Source: Zopfochytrium polystomum (lineage: Eukaryota > Chytridiomycota > Chytridiomycetes > Chytridiales > Chytridiaceae). Taken from it: a DNA stretch of 64,000 nucleotides. A model generated the notes under the pieces. The model was given only the letters and a program-made list of their open reading frames with translations, made no database searches and was not told the DNA's origin. The stretch lies in NCBI GenBank assembly GCA_025765615.1, contig JAIVFJ010000291.1:1-64000 (forward strand). Reading direction: 5' to 3'. This document shows positions 10,679-22,810 of the stretch, piece after piece (positions within the stretch are counted from its first letter, which is position 1; each line of letters starts with the position of its first letter). The position numbers and the translations under genes were made by a program.

Positions 10679-13600
10679 CTACATCAAAACTCTTTTCATG
10701 TCTGTCATCAACGTTCCCAAGGTTTTCTTTCCAGAATCGTTCAAGAAAGTCTGTAGCTTCGTCATGGCAGGAATCACCAGACTGAGTGAGTCCAATAAGC
10801 TGCAGGCCTCAAGGAAATGATGTCCGTGATTTTCAAGAAAATTTTGCATCTCCACCAAGAGGCTGTTTGAGGTTGTCTGATACTCTGCTGAAAATGTCTT
10901 TGGGGAGAGTTTCCTTGAGTCATGAAAGCAGTGCTCCCAAAAATGCTTCACTGCATATCTGACATGGACAGGGAGCCCTTTTGCAACTTTTTCATTGAAA
11001 TCAGGGACCTCAGTGTGAAACTTGTCAAATGGTAGATCACACATGTTGAACTTTAGATTCTTGTTCAGTGCACTGATGCAGAGTCTTGCAAGTTGTTCAT
11101 GACCATCATTCAACTCAATCCTGACAGACAGCCCACATCGGGATGGGTCAGTCAGGTAATCCTTTACAGACTTGTGGAAAATCCTGATCTTCTTTGAGGA
11201 AGCATCAAGCACAAGGATGGGATCAATCATGCGGATGCATCTCTTCACATTTCCAGGGCTCGTCCCATCCAGCAGCGACACCATGGCTGCTGCAGTCAGT
11301 GGTTCATATGCAAGGACAATGATGGACAGCACAGTGTGAAGCAAGGGCTCCAATTGGCTCAAAATGGCCAAGTCCAAAATGCCAGCAAAAATCCTGTCAT
11401 ACATCTTATCAATGCGGCCATTCATCTTGTCTCCCTCTGGCAGAGCATTGATTTCATCAAGGGTAATGACCTCAGCATTGGAATCCCTCAGGTAGGTGCA
11501 AGCAGTCACAAGCCAGACAAAAATCCCAGATGACTTTGACACAAGAAGCTTGGATCCATCGTCCACCACAGATTGCTCAGCGTTCAACGTTATCAGAAAA
11601 TTCTGTGTGTACTCAATCTGATCCTTGATGTTGTCTTCAGCAGTTGGCTCAATTTCAGTGACAGGAATCATCTCAAAGGCCTTTGAAATGTCTACTTCAG
11701 GGCGTCCAGTTACCAGCAACTTCACATTTGAAGGAAGCAGCCTGTTCAGCTCCTGAAACAATGACAGAATATCACTCCTTTTGCCAACAGCACCACACTC
11801 GTCCAGGGCATCCACAACCAGCACAACTGGCACATCTAGCTGCTTGGCATCAACAACGCTCTGCAGCGGCTGAACAAGCAGCACCTTCATCATCTCAAAC
11901 ACAGGTCTGGACAAAATATCTGGATTGTCTTGCTTGATGTGAAGAAGAATTTCTCCATACCGAAAGCTGAACTTTGCAAGACTGAATACCAGGGTCAGAA
12001 CCAGGTTGCAAGCGCTGTTGCGACGTTCATCGTCATGCTTGCAAAAGAACATGCCACCAAGCATGCCAAAAGCCTCCAGCTCTCTGGAGACCATGGCAGC
12101 CATCACAGACTTGCCCACTCCAGCCACACCCTTCAACCACATCACCCTGTTGGTGCTGGCTGCTGAGGGTTTGTCTGGTGACAGAAACTGAAACACTCTA
12201 TTGAGGAGCCACTGTCTGGAGCCAGAAAGCACATTCTTCAGAAGGGCCTGCCTTTCATCATCCATGATGTCAGACAGGGGAGTCAGCCACATTTCCAATT
12301 CATTCAATCTGGGTCTGGAGAGTGAAATATCTGAAAATGCATTGGTAGTCTTCTTCTCAGCCTTCCTTCGACTGTACACGTTCCTTGCAGCAGTGACAAC
12401 TCTGTTGTACATCCAAAGTTGTGTGAGAAAGGTTCAAGAAACACAACAAAAACAAAAAAATGCAATTGCATTACTTGAGAACATCGCTGTCAGAATGGGC
12501 AAAGGGCCCATTCAGCTCCAGGACCATCTTGACAGTTTGAGATACAGTGTGGCGGCGAGGGCTCAAAGGATGAGCATGAAGTGAGTCAGGAAACTTGGAG
12601 TGATCAAATGTGCTGAACTTTTTCTCCAACAACTCCTTCCTCCCATCTTCGAGAGTGGCAGCCACCTGCCCCGAAAGAAGAACAGGCAGGATGTCGACTC
12701 CTCTCTCTTCCTTCATCTGAAGTGCAAGTTCCCACTAATGATCACATTTAGCAACCAGAAAATCAGATCAACAGGCTCACCTCCAACAAGCAATTGTCCA
12801 GCTTTTTGTCAGCCTCAAGCATCCGCTTCATGCTCAAATCAGAACACAGCAGAATAATAACTGAAGAGTGATACAAGCCTGACATGAAGTTGACATCCCA
12901 CTTCTGGCCAAAAGCTTGGCACTTTGCATCCCAAAAAGTCTGGAGACCGCTCCTTTTGGTCTCTTTGTTGAAATCATTCAGTGGCACTGTTCTTCCCAAA
13001 GCTTTCTCCATTTCATGGAAAAGGTCCTTCGCAAACACCGTTTCTGATGCCTGGCGGTGGCTGTTGGAGGGTCAGATATGATTGTCGGAACAAACATGCA
13101 GCCCAGACCTAATAATGAAAGGATGCTTTTGAACACTGGGCTCACACTCCCAATCTCTTGGAATCAACCCCATCCTCTTATCTGATGGAGAATTGGAAAC
13201 AACACAGGTTAGTCTCTGATGATCATTCCTAAACTTCACGACCCACCCTTGTCAGGCACCAGGCTCTCATCAAAGTTATCACCATTACCTGCAGGAGAAG
13301 TGGTTGTGCCAGCTCCAGATGCAGTGGGAGCAGTGTGGGTTGCTCCAGGAGAGTGAGCAGCTGGAACAGTGCTATTCCCACCACCAGCAGCAGCAGCAGT
13401 GGTTGTGCTTGCTGCAGGTGATGCAGTTGGAACAGTTTGGGTTGCTCCAGAAGGGTTCAAAACTGGCTCAGCAAGCACCTTAAAAATTTTAAGAAAGAAA
13501 TGAAAAAGCAGATGAGAAGTAAACTTACTTTCCACTTGAAGTTCTGAGAAAGAAGGCTTGCCAGGTCGTCTTTCACATCAAGGATCATTTTACCACCAGT

Positions 13601-13762
13601 TGCAGAGTCCACGTACACCAATTCAATAGGACCAGTAATATTCCAGCGTGAAGCCACAAGCTGGTGCAGATCGTCAAAGCCAGTGCTGGCAGGAACTTCA
13701 ATCTTCCTTCCAGTATTGCCAAGCTCAAAAACCACAGTCCAGGAATTCACGTGGCTCGCCAT
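10679..13762 (-). CDS. NLR-like STAND receptor: N-domain - TIR - NACHT, no repeats (gene B)
   Basis: Six exons on the minus strand: 13762-13529, 13478-13247, 13181-13109, 13060-12781, 12716-12475, 12401-10679; all phases agree, 927 aa. Residues 1-78 form a PB1/ubiquitin-like domain, followed by an Ala/Thr/Pro/Gly linker with repeated PGATxTxPTAS-like units. The TIR domain starts at HPFIISHRQASE (about 175), runs through WDVNFMSGLYHSSVIILL, and carries DNCLLE (Glu273 at the NADase position) and VDILPVLLSG. The NACHT has Walker A GVAGVGKS (445-452) and Walker B VVLVVDALDE (546-555), then IRIFHKSVKDYL as in fungal NLRs. It ends without ankyrin, TPR or WD repeats. It may act as a signalling partner of gene A, or it may have lost its repeats; both are inference. 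The 48-nt third intron is chosen because it joins the TIR strand in frame. Confidence 0.88.
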
Positions 13763-15190
13763 AATTCTTCAAAAGCACAATCAATCACAGATACGGTGAA
13801 ATGGAAATCACAGTTAGATTGGGAGGCAATAAGAGAAGAGAGAGATTTGGAAAACAGGGCATTGGGAGGGTGAGATTGTTTCAAGGAGAGTGTTTGCGTT
13901 AGCTTTAGCACCGGAACAGCTACTATTCAGAAGTTTCTTTGAAGCATGTTGAAATTGAATAAAGTTAGCAGCATGGACACTCTTGACAGAGTCTCCTTCC
14001 TGAAGCGGATGTAGCGCATTGCTGACGATCCTGACACAAACACTATTCATAATGTCAGAGGGGAACTAGCAAAGGCAACACTGCCCCAAAGGAGGGCTTG
14101 CAGTGACGGCGTGTCCGTTGCACCTCTTGTGGTTTGCTGCTTCATTAACGCCATGGTCCAGATCTGGTGTGAAGCACAAACGAAATGTGCTTGCTTAGGG
14201 AGGGGGGGGAAGGTGGCTGTCTCGTCACTAGCCCTGTATCGCTATCGCCATAGACGGTCTCGTGACACAAATGTCGCGATAATTGTCGGTATTGACCTAT
14301 CAATTTGAAACCTTACATGGGAGCCTGTCCCACAACATCGACGTCGTGAATGTCGTTCTGAGTGAAGTGGAGTGCGTGGTCAGCAGCATTTCCGATCATT
14401 ACGAACGGCAGGAGAAAGAACAGGTCCATAAACAACAGAGCACGTACAATGAAGCTGGCCGGCCAGCCGCCCCGAGGAGAAGGGGTTTGCAGCCGACAAT
14501 CCATGTCTTGGCCAGCCCGCTGGCATCGCGATTGGAAGCCCGTGCGGCGCATCGACTGCCTTACGCCGCCCGCCGTCGCCACATCGCTGAGGATCGAGAG
14601 AATCGATGATGGATCCATCCGCAGCCTTGGCGGAGCGGATCCGAGGAAAGCGCCTGCTTTGGGGGGGCGGAGGAGGAAGGCGATCGGGCGTGGGTCGATC
14701 GGCGCTCACCTCTTTGGTTCGTCCTCCGTCGTTTTCGTTTTTGCTTTGGGGTTTTTTATTTTTCACAGTCTGCCTGTCTCTCTGCCTCTCTGCGTATCTG
14801 TCCCTCTGGTTGCCTGTCTGTCTATCCCGTCCATCAATCTATCTCCCCGCCTCCTCCTTGCGATATTGGTTGCAACAAACATTATTGCATGACGGAGTAG
14901 TCTGACGGGTACCGGACACCGGATACCACCATGGCCACCCCTACGTATCCCTGGAGGACGGGGACAAACGAAAACAGGGGGCAGAGGGGGAAATAAAAAA
15001 AAAATAAAAAAGGGATTTAGAAACACAAGGGTCATACGCGGTAAGCATGGGTAACACAAGAGAGAGAAAGAGAGAGAAAGCTAGAGTCAGATAAACAGAC
15101 AGAACTAGCCACTGCGTCACGCCACGTACGACGACATCGTCCCCTGCGACTCGGTGTGCACCGTCCCGCGGTTATTATCGTACCGTCCAT
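13763..15190. other. Mostly non-coding; one weak small ORF
   Basis: A minus-strand frame of 101 codons (14313-14618) contains one hydrophobic segment (ALLFMDLFFLLPFVMIGNAA). It has no recognisable family and an unremarkable start, so I do not call it. C/T-rich microsatellite-like sequence lies at 14760-14850. Confidence 0.4.
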
Positions 15191-15199
15191 TGTGGCCCC

Positions 15200-16028
15200 C
15201 CACCTTCGCGCACGACGCTGCTCGTCCACCGCCCGACCGTGCCCCCCCCCGAATACTCTGTCGCGCTGCCCGCCGCCGCGACCACCTAGTCTCCCCAACT
15301 CCCCGCCCCTCCAGCATCGGAAGAAGAAAACGCCCCGACCGGCCCCAAACACGACATTGGGAACGCGCTCGCCTCTTGTGGTCGTGTTATCGTCAAACTG
15401 AGCGCGCACTTGCACAACGTCGCCAGGGTACAGGTGGACCTCGTCCGACATGGTCGGGATGTCGTGAACAAGACCGGACTTGGCGTCCGTCGCGCCCTTG
15501 CCCGCAAACACGCCCGCAGCCGCCGCCGACGCCATTTGCTGCTGCTGCTGCTGCCGGCGGCAGCCTCCTCGCACCACCACCGCCGCCGCCACCAAGAAGA
15601 CGTGGCGGCGGCCGCCACCGCCGACGCCGCCGACGGGAACGGGTTCCTCAACACCGGGCCCGCCAAATCCGCCGACGCGCTACCGGCGACGCGGAACCCC
15701 TGCTGTTGCTGCTGCTGCATCGACTGCATCAGCATCTGCTGCAGTTGCGTCTGCTTGAGGTACCCCGCGGCCGCGGCGTTGAACGCCTTTTGCTCCTGCT
15801 GCTGGCGGCGCGCGGCCGCCGCAGCGCTCGAGCGCCGGCGGAGGCAAATGACCAGGACAAAGATCAGCAGCAGCAAAATGACGGCGGCCGCGACCACGAC
15901 GCCGAGAAACACGGGGAGAGAGAGGCGCAGCTTTTTACTCATGTTATTGTCATTGCCGCCTCCGCCGTCCGGGGCCGGCCGTTCGTCGCCGCGCCCGTTC
16001 CGTTGTGGTGGTGGTGGTGGTCGCTGTG
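15200..16028 (-). CDS. Single-pass membrane protein with C-terminal SH3-like domain (model incomplete)
   Basis: The minus strand encodes MSKKLRLSLPVFLG, then a strong transmembrane helix (VVVAAAVILLLLIFVLVIC) followed by basic RRR, i.e. cytoplasmic C-terminus. An Ala/Gln-rich stretch (LKQTQLQQMLMQSMQQQ) follows. In another frame come HDIPTMSDEVHLYPGDVVQV and FDD, the N-terminal half of an SH3 domain (ALYDY-like, DE-L, GD, V). An intron or frameshift between about 15640 and 15535 is needed to join the two; GTGGCG...CAGCAG is one in-phase choice. Upstream, Thr-rich sequence near 16010-16080 and a hydrophobic AAIVAGAVVLA stretch near 16230 could be the ectodomain and signal peptide. The layout matches fungal membrane sensors and adaptors. 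Exact ends are not fixed. Confidence 0.6.
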
Positions 16029-16779
16029 CCGCCACCTGTTCCTGTCGTCACGGTGGTGGTCGTGGTGGTGCCGGATGGTGGTGCCGGACGTCAAGCCCGC
16101 TTCGATTCAGATCCTCCATCGACCCGGGGTCCGCGACGTTCAACCTCGCTAAAAAAAGTTGTCGACTGCACCACAATATCGTTCCTCCTCGCTTTGGCCG
16201 CGAATGGCGTCTTTGTCATCGCCGCCCGGTGACGCCAGCACCACCGCGCCTGCGACGATTGCCGCCGTCGCCGTCGGCAACCGGAACCTCCGCCAAGTAA
16301 AACGAGCTTGCCGCAAATATCGCCGCCGCTGCACGTCTGGACCCGCCCGCGGCGCGCTGAAGCTGGTCCTGCTGACGAAAAGCGGCGGCGACGACGGCGC
16401 GATTTCGTCGACGACCCTGATGAATTAAGAAAACTCAGTGACTTGATCATCCAGATCGTTTTGCCTCGCAAAAAGATGTGCGCCAGAATCGTCACTAATC
16501 AATCATAAGTATCCAAGTCTGAGTCTTTAGGGTGAAGGACTGCCAAGCGACGTCCAGGCCCAGGAAAGAAGTCCTCCCAACAAGATTCCTCATCGTCTTC
16601 CTGCTCTCAGCCCACCAGCTGTGCTGCTGGCCCAGTTGAGGGGGATACCCTTGGGGTGTGGCAGAGGATTTTTGAGTGACTGCCAGGGACAGACAATGTA
16701 CATCTGTCTCTGTACCTATGGGAGGTGGAGCAGTTGTCTACAAAGGAGGTGGGGAGGCGGGAAGTGTCTGTCCTGTTCC

Positions 16780-18890
16780 CAGCTCGAGTCAGGGGAATGT
16801 TGCCTGTCCGGAAGGGTGTTCGAAAGGTTGGAGCAGGGTTGGAAGCCAAGTAGTGAGGTCAGTCGCTGGTGCTGAGATGCCGAGAGTGGTTTTGTGAGAA
16901 TGTCTGCGATCCGGTTGCTGGTCAGTATGTAGCGTACAGTGATCTCTCCAGTGGCTATGCCTTTTCAGAGGAAATGAGCATGTATGTCGATGTGTTTTGT
17001 GCGAGCATGTGTGAGAGGGTTGAGCAGTAGTGCGATTGTAGATTGATTGTCCTCGAGGATTGGTAGTGGCCGCTGTGCGGGGAGTTGCAACTCTGATAAT
17101 ACGGCTAAGAGCCATTGTGCTTCTTGGAAGGCTTCAGAAAGTGAGTAGTATTCTGCCTCTGTGGAGGATAGCAATACTCGATGTTGTTTGCGTGAGACCC
17201 AAGAGACAGCAGCGCCCATGAGGAAGAAGACATATATCCAGTGCGCGATGTGCGGTCTCCAGGTTCGCCCCCATAGGATGCATCAGCGTATGCAGCTGGT
17301 TCAAGGGTGTTGTTTGTGAAGAGCCGTAGCAGCTTGTGGCTTTGCCTGTAGAATAATCTGTTGTCCCAGGTGCCTCAGAGGTAACAAAGCAGGTGGTGGA
17401 GTGCATTGCAATGGCACTGGTGTGGCTTCAGTTGGAACTGGGAGAGTACATTTGTTGCAAATGCGATATCTGATTGAGTTTGTGTTGTGAGGTATTGAAT
17501 TTTCATGAGTGTGGATCAATACCAGCTTGAGTTGCTGTCGCTGAGTTCAATTGACGTTTTGTCATGCATAAAGGTGATAGTCGTTGGAGTTGATGCAATG
17601 TCGAGGTCGTCCCACATTTTCTCTTCAGTGAGAATTTTTCTGCAACACCATCACCCTCCTTGGCATAAGGGACAGAAGGCTGAAAGACAATGGGAGGTTG
17701 ATGGTTGATACAGTAGGCCTCAAATTGCTGAGTGTTAAGACTGAGGTTGTCTGCCTGTACAAATAGTGTTCGACGAGTGGGGAAGAGTTGCTCTTCAAAA
17801 TCAACGCAATCAATGTGTTAACAAAGAAGTAGAAGCGAGCGGGACCGTTTATTTGAGAAGAAGAAGAAACAGAGGGCCCTCCTGTAGCAGGTTGAGGGTG
17901 AAATCCAGAGAAAGGAACAAGACTTGCTTGCGGTACAGCCACAGTTGCTGAGGCTGAAGCATGGTTTGGTTGAGCTGGTGTGAAGTGCTGCGCTTGGAGC
18001 ATGGCTTAGATGGCATTGGCTCGGTGCATGTGCAGGCAGTGCTCAGACTTGTGCGTGTGTGCGTTGGTGGCCAAGCTTGGAATCTCTGCACAGAACTCGC
18101 ACCCAGTGCCTTCAACTCTTCCAAGACCTCGATGGATTGAGGTAGCCTTTGGCTCCAGCCTATGGGTGACTCCTGGCTTGCGGTGGTCACAACAGTCTCT
18201 TTCCATGTGGTGAACGTATGCCTTGTGGTAACCACACCACTAGTGTGGCCTATCCCCACAACGAGGGGAGCAAGAGCAGTTGTGGTTGTCGTGGATTTTG
18301 CGACCCCGCTGTCATCGTTCCTGTAGTTGCTTCCTTGGCGATTGTTTCGTTCTGCTTGCTCAAGGTCATTGCAACCTCCTTGGATGTGGTCACTTCCGTC
18401 ATGGTTGTCACAGTGGTTGTTGCCCAGCTGACGCCAGTTGCAGTTGTTGCAGCGGTTCCTACAGTCTTCCTCTTCATCTGCCTCAAGGGCAGTCAAGACA
18501 GCAGTAAGCTCATCCATGATATTCTGTAGATTGTTGAAGCGGGGGTCATTGTTTTGAAGTGCTTCCACAAATGGTCCAAAATGACTATGAGCTGAGCCGT
18601 GTGCAAGGTCTGTGTGCAGTTTGCTCTGCAGTTTGCGTACAAACTCACCAAGTTGGTTTTGGCCATGACCTTGGATGAACAGTCGCTGAAGTGGCTCAAT
18701 CTCACGCACATAAGAATTCAGGTCTTGGTGACGCAAGGGGCTTTGAGTGTCTGTGCGTAGCTGCAGCCCTGACCATCTGTTTTCAAAATCATCAATCGAG
18801 CTGGATGGGCAGGCATTGTTGAATGTTTGGCGAATGGCAGCCACACAGTCTTGATAGAGGTGAATGTTGCAGCAGAGCTCAAACAAAGTG
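16780..18890 (-). mobile_element. Degenerate, internally deleted Ty1/Copia retrotransposon
   Basis: On the minus strand a Gag frame starts at 18886 and contains the UBN2/Copia-type core (LRHQDLNSYVREIEPLQRLF). A Cys/His-rich remnant follows in another frame near 18100 (CEFC...HTHKSEHC). After about 700 bp of broken sequence the order jumps to the end of Pol: RNase H (SRKQHRVLLSSTEAEYYSLS near 17190, ILEDNQSTIALL, KHIDIHAHFL, NRIADILTKPLS near 16880). Integrase and reverse transcriptase are missing. Several frameshifts are present, and I could not find LTRs. This is not the same family as the intact element at 53-59 kb. Confidence 0.82.
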
Positions 18891-19025
18891 CGAGGTCTCT
18901 GGAAGCCTGATCATCAAAGCTGACCGAGCTGTTTCTTTCTACTCAAAACCAGTACCAAACCACCCTCTGGGATCACTTCCACAACCAATTTTTTATTCAA
19001 GCGCACCCGCCCTTCCCCCAACACC

Positions 19026-22005
19026 TCACCGCACCTCAATGCCCAAAATTTTGACGTCCTCGACCGGCCTCTCCTGCTTGTCGACGCGCACCTTTTCGAT
19101 GCGCGTCACGACGTCCATGCCGGCCGTGACGCGGCCAAAGATGGTGTGTTTGTTGTCCAGCCAGGGCTAGATTGTGTTAGAGGATGGTTAGTTCACATAC
19201 CATTATTAGGATAGGAGGACGATGGGAGGTGGCGTGCGGTTGCACACACTCAACTGTGGGGACAGTGGTGATAAAGAACTGGCTTGCGTTTGTGTTTGGG
19301 CCGCAGTTTGCCATTGAGACGGTGAAGGGCCGGTCGTGCTTCAGTGCCCTAGAATGCAGATACATCGGAAAAAAGGGAAAAAAAAAGGCGGAGAACGTTA
19401 GACAGGCCACAAGGTCAACCAGAAACCGCATAAAAAGGAACAAGTTACAATCGCAACGATCCACTCCACTCACCTCACAAACTCATCCTCAAAATCGTTC
19501 CCCCAAAGGCTCTCCCCACCCGTCCCATCGCCCAACGGATCCCCCGTCTGCAGCATAAACCCCGAAATGACCCTATGAAAAATGACATTATCGTAATACC
19601 CCTTCCTCGCGAGCCCGACAAAATTCTCGACGGCTTTCGGCGCGTGCTCGGGGAACAGCCGGATGTGGACGTCGCCCATGGAGGTGTGGAGGACGGCTTG
19701 GGAGCCGAGGGAGGCTTTGAGAGTTGTGGAGGAGATGGCGGCGACGGTTTGCTCTTCGCGGGAGGGCTTTTCGTTGAAGACGTCACGGGAGGCGGTGCTG
19801 GAGGCGCCGGCGGCCGGGTCGCTGGTGATATTGTGAAGGTTGGAAGGAAGATTGCGTAATTGATTCAGAAAACAGCAAAAGGAATACTAAACAAATCGGG
19901 GGGAAAAAACCAAAAAATTAAAAAAACCGATCACACTCACGAGTCTGGTTCTCGGCGCGAAAACATGTAAAATCTATTCCGCTTGAAAGCAGTAGCAAAG
20001 ATGGTGGGATCGCTTGCCTCGCTCTCACGGATGACACTATTGTCAGACGACGCCATTGCCTAATTTCGTTTTAGATGCCAAGGGAGGAGGCAAAGAAAGG
20101 AAAAACCACCGCACCAGTGTAACCAAATTCTTCTTCTTCGGCGCGCCCTGGTACAACGCAATGTTCATGAAGCGCTGGTTCTCCATCTTGCCAACGAGCT
20201 GCGCGACTCGGTTGGTCTCAATGTTAAGGATCTTGATGCCGAGCAGCGTCGCGTAGATGATAAAGTGGCCTGTTTCGTCAAACACTGTTTTTCATCGGTG
20301 TGAGTAAATATGTGGACAGGATAAATCTCAACCATTGCGCGAAACACTCACCGACATTCGCGGTGCTCCCCTGCCCGCCGCCCTTCAGCCGTTCAATATC
20401 CCTCTCAACAGCGAGTCGCCTTCCAAACTCCATGTCGTCGAGGGTGTGGACGGCGGTGCCGGCCTGCTGCATCTCGGACACGACGGTCAGCGACTCATCG
20501 TACTTGCGCAGCAGCTTGCCCGAGCGGAAGCCAAAGACGCGGACGTGGCGGTCGGCAAAGCCGAAGGTGGCGAATTTGGTGAAATCCGGGGAGAAGGTGA
20601 GGGTGGTGGGGACCGTTTTGCACTGCACGCCCCGAGGAAGGTTGTTTGAAACAAATACGAGGTTGAGTTTTTATCACCTATCCGCAAGTTGATAATATGA
20701 CCACACGCACACACCTTTTTAAACTCGTACAAATCAGTGTCCGCTTTGAACTCCCACGCGACGTGCGGCTGTTTCGGCGTGGGGAAGCCCGCGTCGGGGT
20801 CCGGGCACCAATACTCAACCATGCCGCCAGCGTCGACGCTGACGACGGTGTGGGCGACGGGGTTGTATTGCATGATGTGGACGGGGGCGGTGTGGACGGA
20901 CGCCGCGGTGGCGAGGGGCGGGTCGTTTTTGCGCGGGGCGGGGACGGTTGTGCGGAGGACGGGTGGCACGGTGGAGTCGTCGTCGTCGGCGGTGGGGTTG
21001 GCGCTGCCGGCGTCGGCGTTTGTGTCGCGGCCGTCAAAGAGGTGGATGTTGGGGGACTCGAGGTCGGAGCTTTGGTGGGGATAAAGGATGAGAATTAAAA
21101 GTGAATGGCGTGCAACGAAAACTCACCAAGCAAGAAGCACCTTTGGGTCGCCCTTCTTGAAGCACCAGCAGAGCGCATTTGGCAAGAACGAAATCTTTAT
21201 AATATTAATCATATCTTTTGCAAGCGCCTCGCACGTTAGCGAAAAACTCCCCTTCCAACAGAAAAAAAAAAAAAAAAAAATTCCACACACACATACCAAA
21301 ATTCACCACATCAAAGATCTTGACCGCCTTATCCGCGCCGGCCGTCGCAAACAGCGCGCCATCACAGGACGCGGCGACCGCGACGACCGGTCCCAAATGG
21401 GCCCGATAGTGCTTGACAAACTCGACGCCGACCCTGTCGGTCTTTTTCCAAAACTTGACGTGGCCGTCGACGGAGGCGGTGAGGACAAAGTCGGAGGGGT
21501 GCGGGGTGACGGCGACAAAGGCGACGACGTCGCGGTGCATGAGGGAGCGCTCGTACATGTCCGCGTTCGGGAGGCGCGCGAGGAAGAGGCGCTCGTGGTG
21601 GAGGACTGGTGGGTTGTGGTTTTATTTGTGCGGGGAGTTAGTGTCCGGAATGAGGAATGAGAATAATAAAGAGGACGGCGCACCTCGCGCGCGCTTCCGC
21701 TTGCGCCCCGCCTGCGCGTCGATCTCGGTCGCCGACGCGGGCATTGGTCCGACGTCGTCGTCGTCGTCGCTGTCGCCGTCATTGTCGTCGCCGGCACCGC
21801 CGGCATCGCCACCGCCGCCGCCAACCCGCACTCGCACATCCCCATCGCCATCGCCATCGCCGCCATTGCTGTCTTCATCCACGGTGCGCGCCTCGCCCGC
21901 AGCATCCGCGCGTCGATCGCCGGCATCGACGGCATTACCACCGTCGTCGTGGCCGTGGTCGTGGTCGTCCTCGTCGTCCGGTCTCGGTCTCTTGCTGATG
22001 GCCAT
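19026..22005 (-). CDS. PPWD1: PPWD1: WD40 repeat cyclophilin (peptidyl-prolyl isomerase)
   Basis: Ten exons: 22005-21684, 21605-21297, 21214-21127, 21069-20715, 20622-20352, 20284-20115, 20059-19941, 19821-19474, 19348-19255, 19166-19026; all in phase, 738 aa. The acidic, basic-patch N-terminus ([14 protein letters not shown] ... GRKRKRARG) suits nuclear targeting. WD40 blades follow with family signatures [47 protein letters not shown] and [13 protein letters not shown], then [15 protein letters not shown] cyclophilin domain makes up about the last 190 residues ([65 protein letters not shown]). The family is a spliceosome-associated isomerase acting on X-Pro bonds in late splicing complexes. 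FHR and QTGD match active isomerases. The gene appears intact and is divergent with the neighbouring NAA50-like gene. Confidence 0.95.
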
Positions 22006-22102
22006 GTCTGTGGTCTGAGCGATCAACGTCCACCTTGTCACGAATCCCACACAAAAGAGAAAAAAAAAAAAAAAATAACGAGAAACTCCCACATAGATCA
22101 GG
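22006..22102. promoter_or_regulatory. 97-bp divergent intergenic region between PPWD1 and the NAA50-like gene
   Basis: The start codons at 22005 (-) and 22103 (+) lie only 97 bp apart. The gap contains a 17-nt A-rich tract (about 22059-22075) and no other obvious motif. Both 5' UTRs and promoters must share it, so coordinated transcription is likely. Confidence 0.55.
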
Positions 22103-22810
22103 ATGGCCCCACTTACCACGACGCGCGCCGCCCGCCACCACCGCACGCAGCTCGACGACATCACCCCCAACAACAAGGCCGTCCCCGCCCTCATCCTCTC
22201 CTCCTCCTCCTCCCCGTCCTCCACGCCCTCCCCGCACCTCACCCCCTCCATCGCCGCCGCCGCCGCCTCCTCCTTCGCCACTCAATCCACCACCTCGTCC
22301 TCTTCGTCCGCCCCGACCCCCGCCGACCTCTGCAAGGTCGCTTACTTTAACGATCTGCCCGTCGGCGCTGTCGTGTGCCGCAAGGTGGTCGCGGAGCCGG
22401 CGGCGTCGAAGCCCGCGAAGAAAGGTGCTGCGGCGGCTGCGACTGCTGATGCGGGGTCCGCGACGGTGTGGGTGGAAGGAGTCGGGGTGTTGGAAAAGTA
22501 CAGGCGGCTGGGGATCGGTGAGCGCTGCTTTTTTGTTTAATTTTTTTTTTTTTTTTCGGTGTATGTGCCCTGTTAACCCACCCCTCCCGTCACGCCAGCC
22601 ACCCAGCTCCTCGAACACGTGGTATCCGTCTGCACCGCCGAGGTGGGCGGCAAGCGCCCCGCAGTCAAGGCGATCCTCGCGGAGCTGCCGGCGGGTGACG
22701 ACGCCGTGGTGTCGTTGTTCCGCGACAAGCTCGGCTTCGTGGCGTCGACGGTTGCTGCGGCGGGGTCGTCGGGGAGGGAGGGCTTTGTCGTGTACGAGAA
22801 GGCGCTGTGA
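22103..22810 (+). CDS. NAA50: N-alpha-acetyltransferase NAA50-like (GNAT)
   Basis: Two exons, 22103-22517 and 22599-22810, joined in phase 1 (208 aa). Matches to NAA50 in order: LDDITPNN near residue 17, CKVAYFNDLPVGAVVCR, VWVEGVGVLEKYRRLGIG (acetyl-CoA R/Q-x-x-G-x-G loop), then TQLLEHVVSVC and a C-terminal FRDKLGFV strand. NAA50 acetylates protein N-termini as part of or beside the NatA/NatE complex on ribosomes. This copy has a Ser/Ala-rich insert (about residues 30-75) and a Lys/Ala-rich insert before the VWVEG strand, longer than usual. The product is cytosolic. The start is chosen as the first ATG after the shared promoter. Confidence 0.83.

Noticed and set aside
15154..16300. Plus-strand ORFs of 296-332 codons over the membrane-SH3 gene
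   Set aside because: Arg/Pro-rich shadow of GC-rich minus-strand coding sequence; the minus strand has a real transmembrane helix and SH3 motifs.
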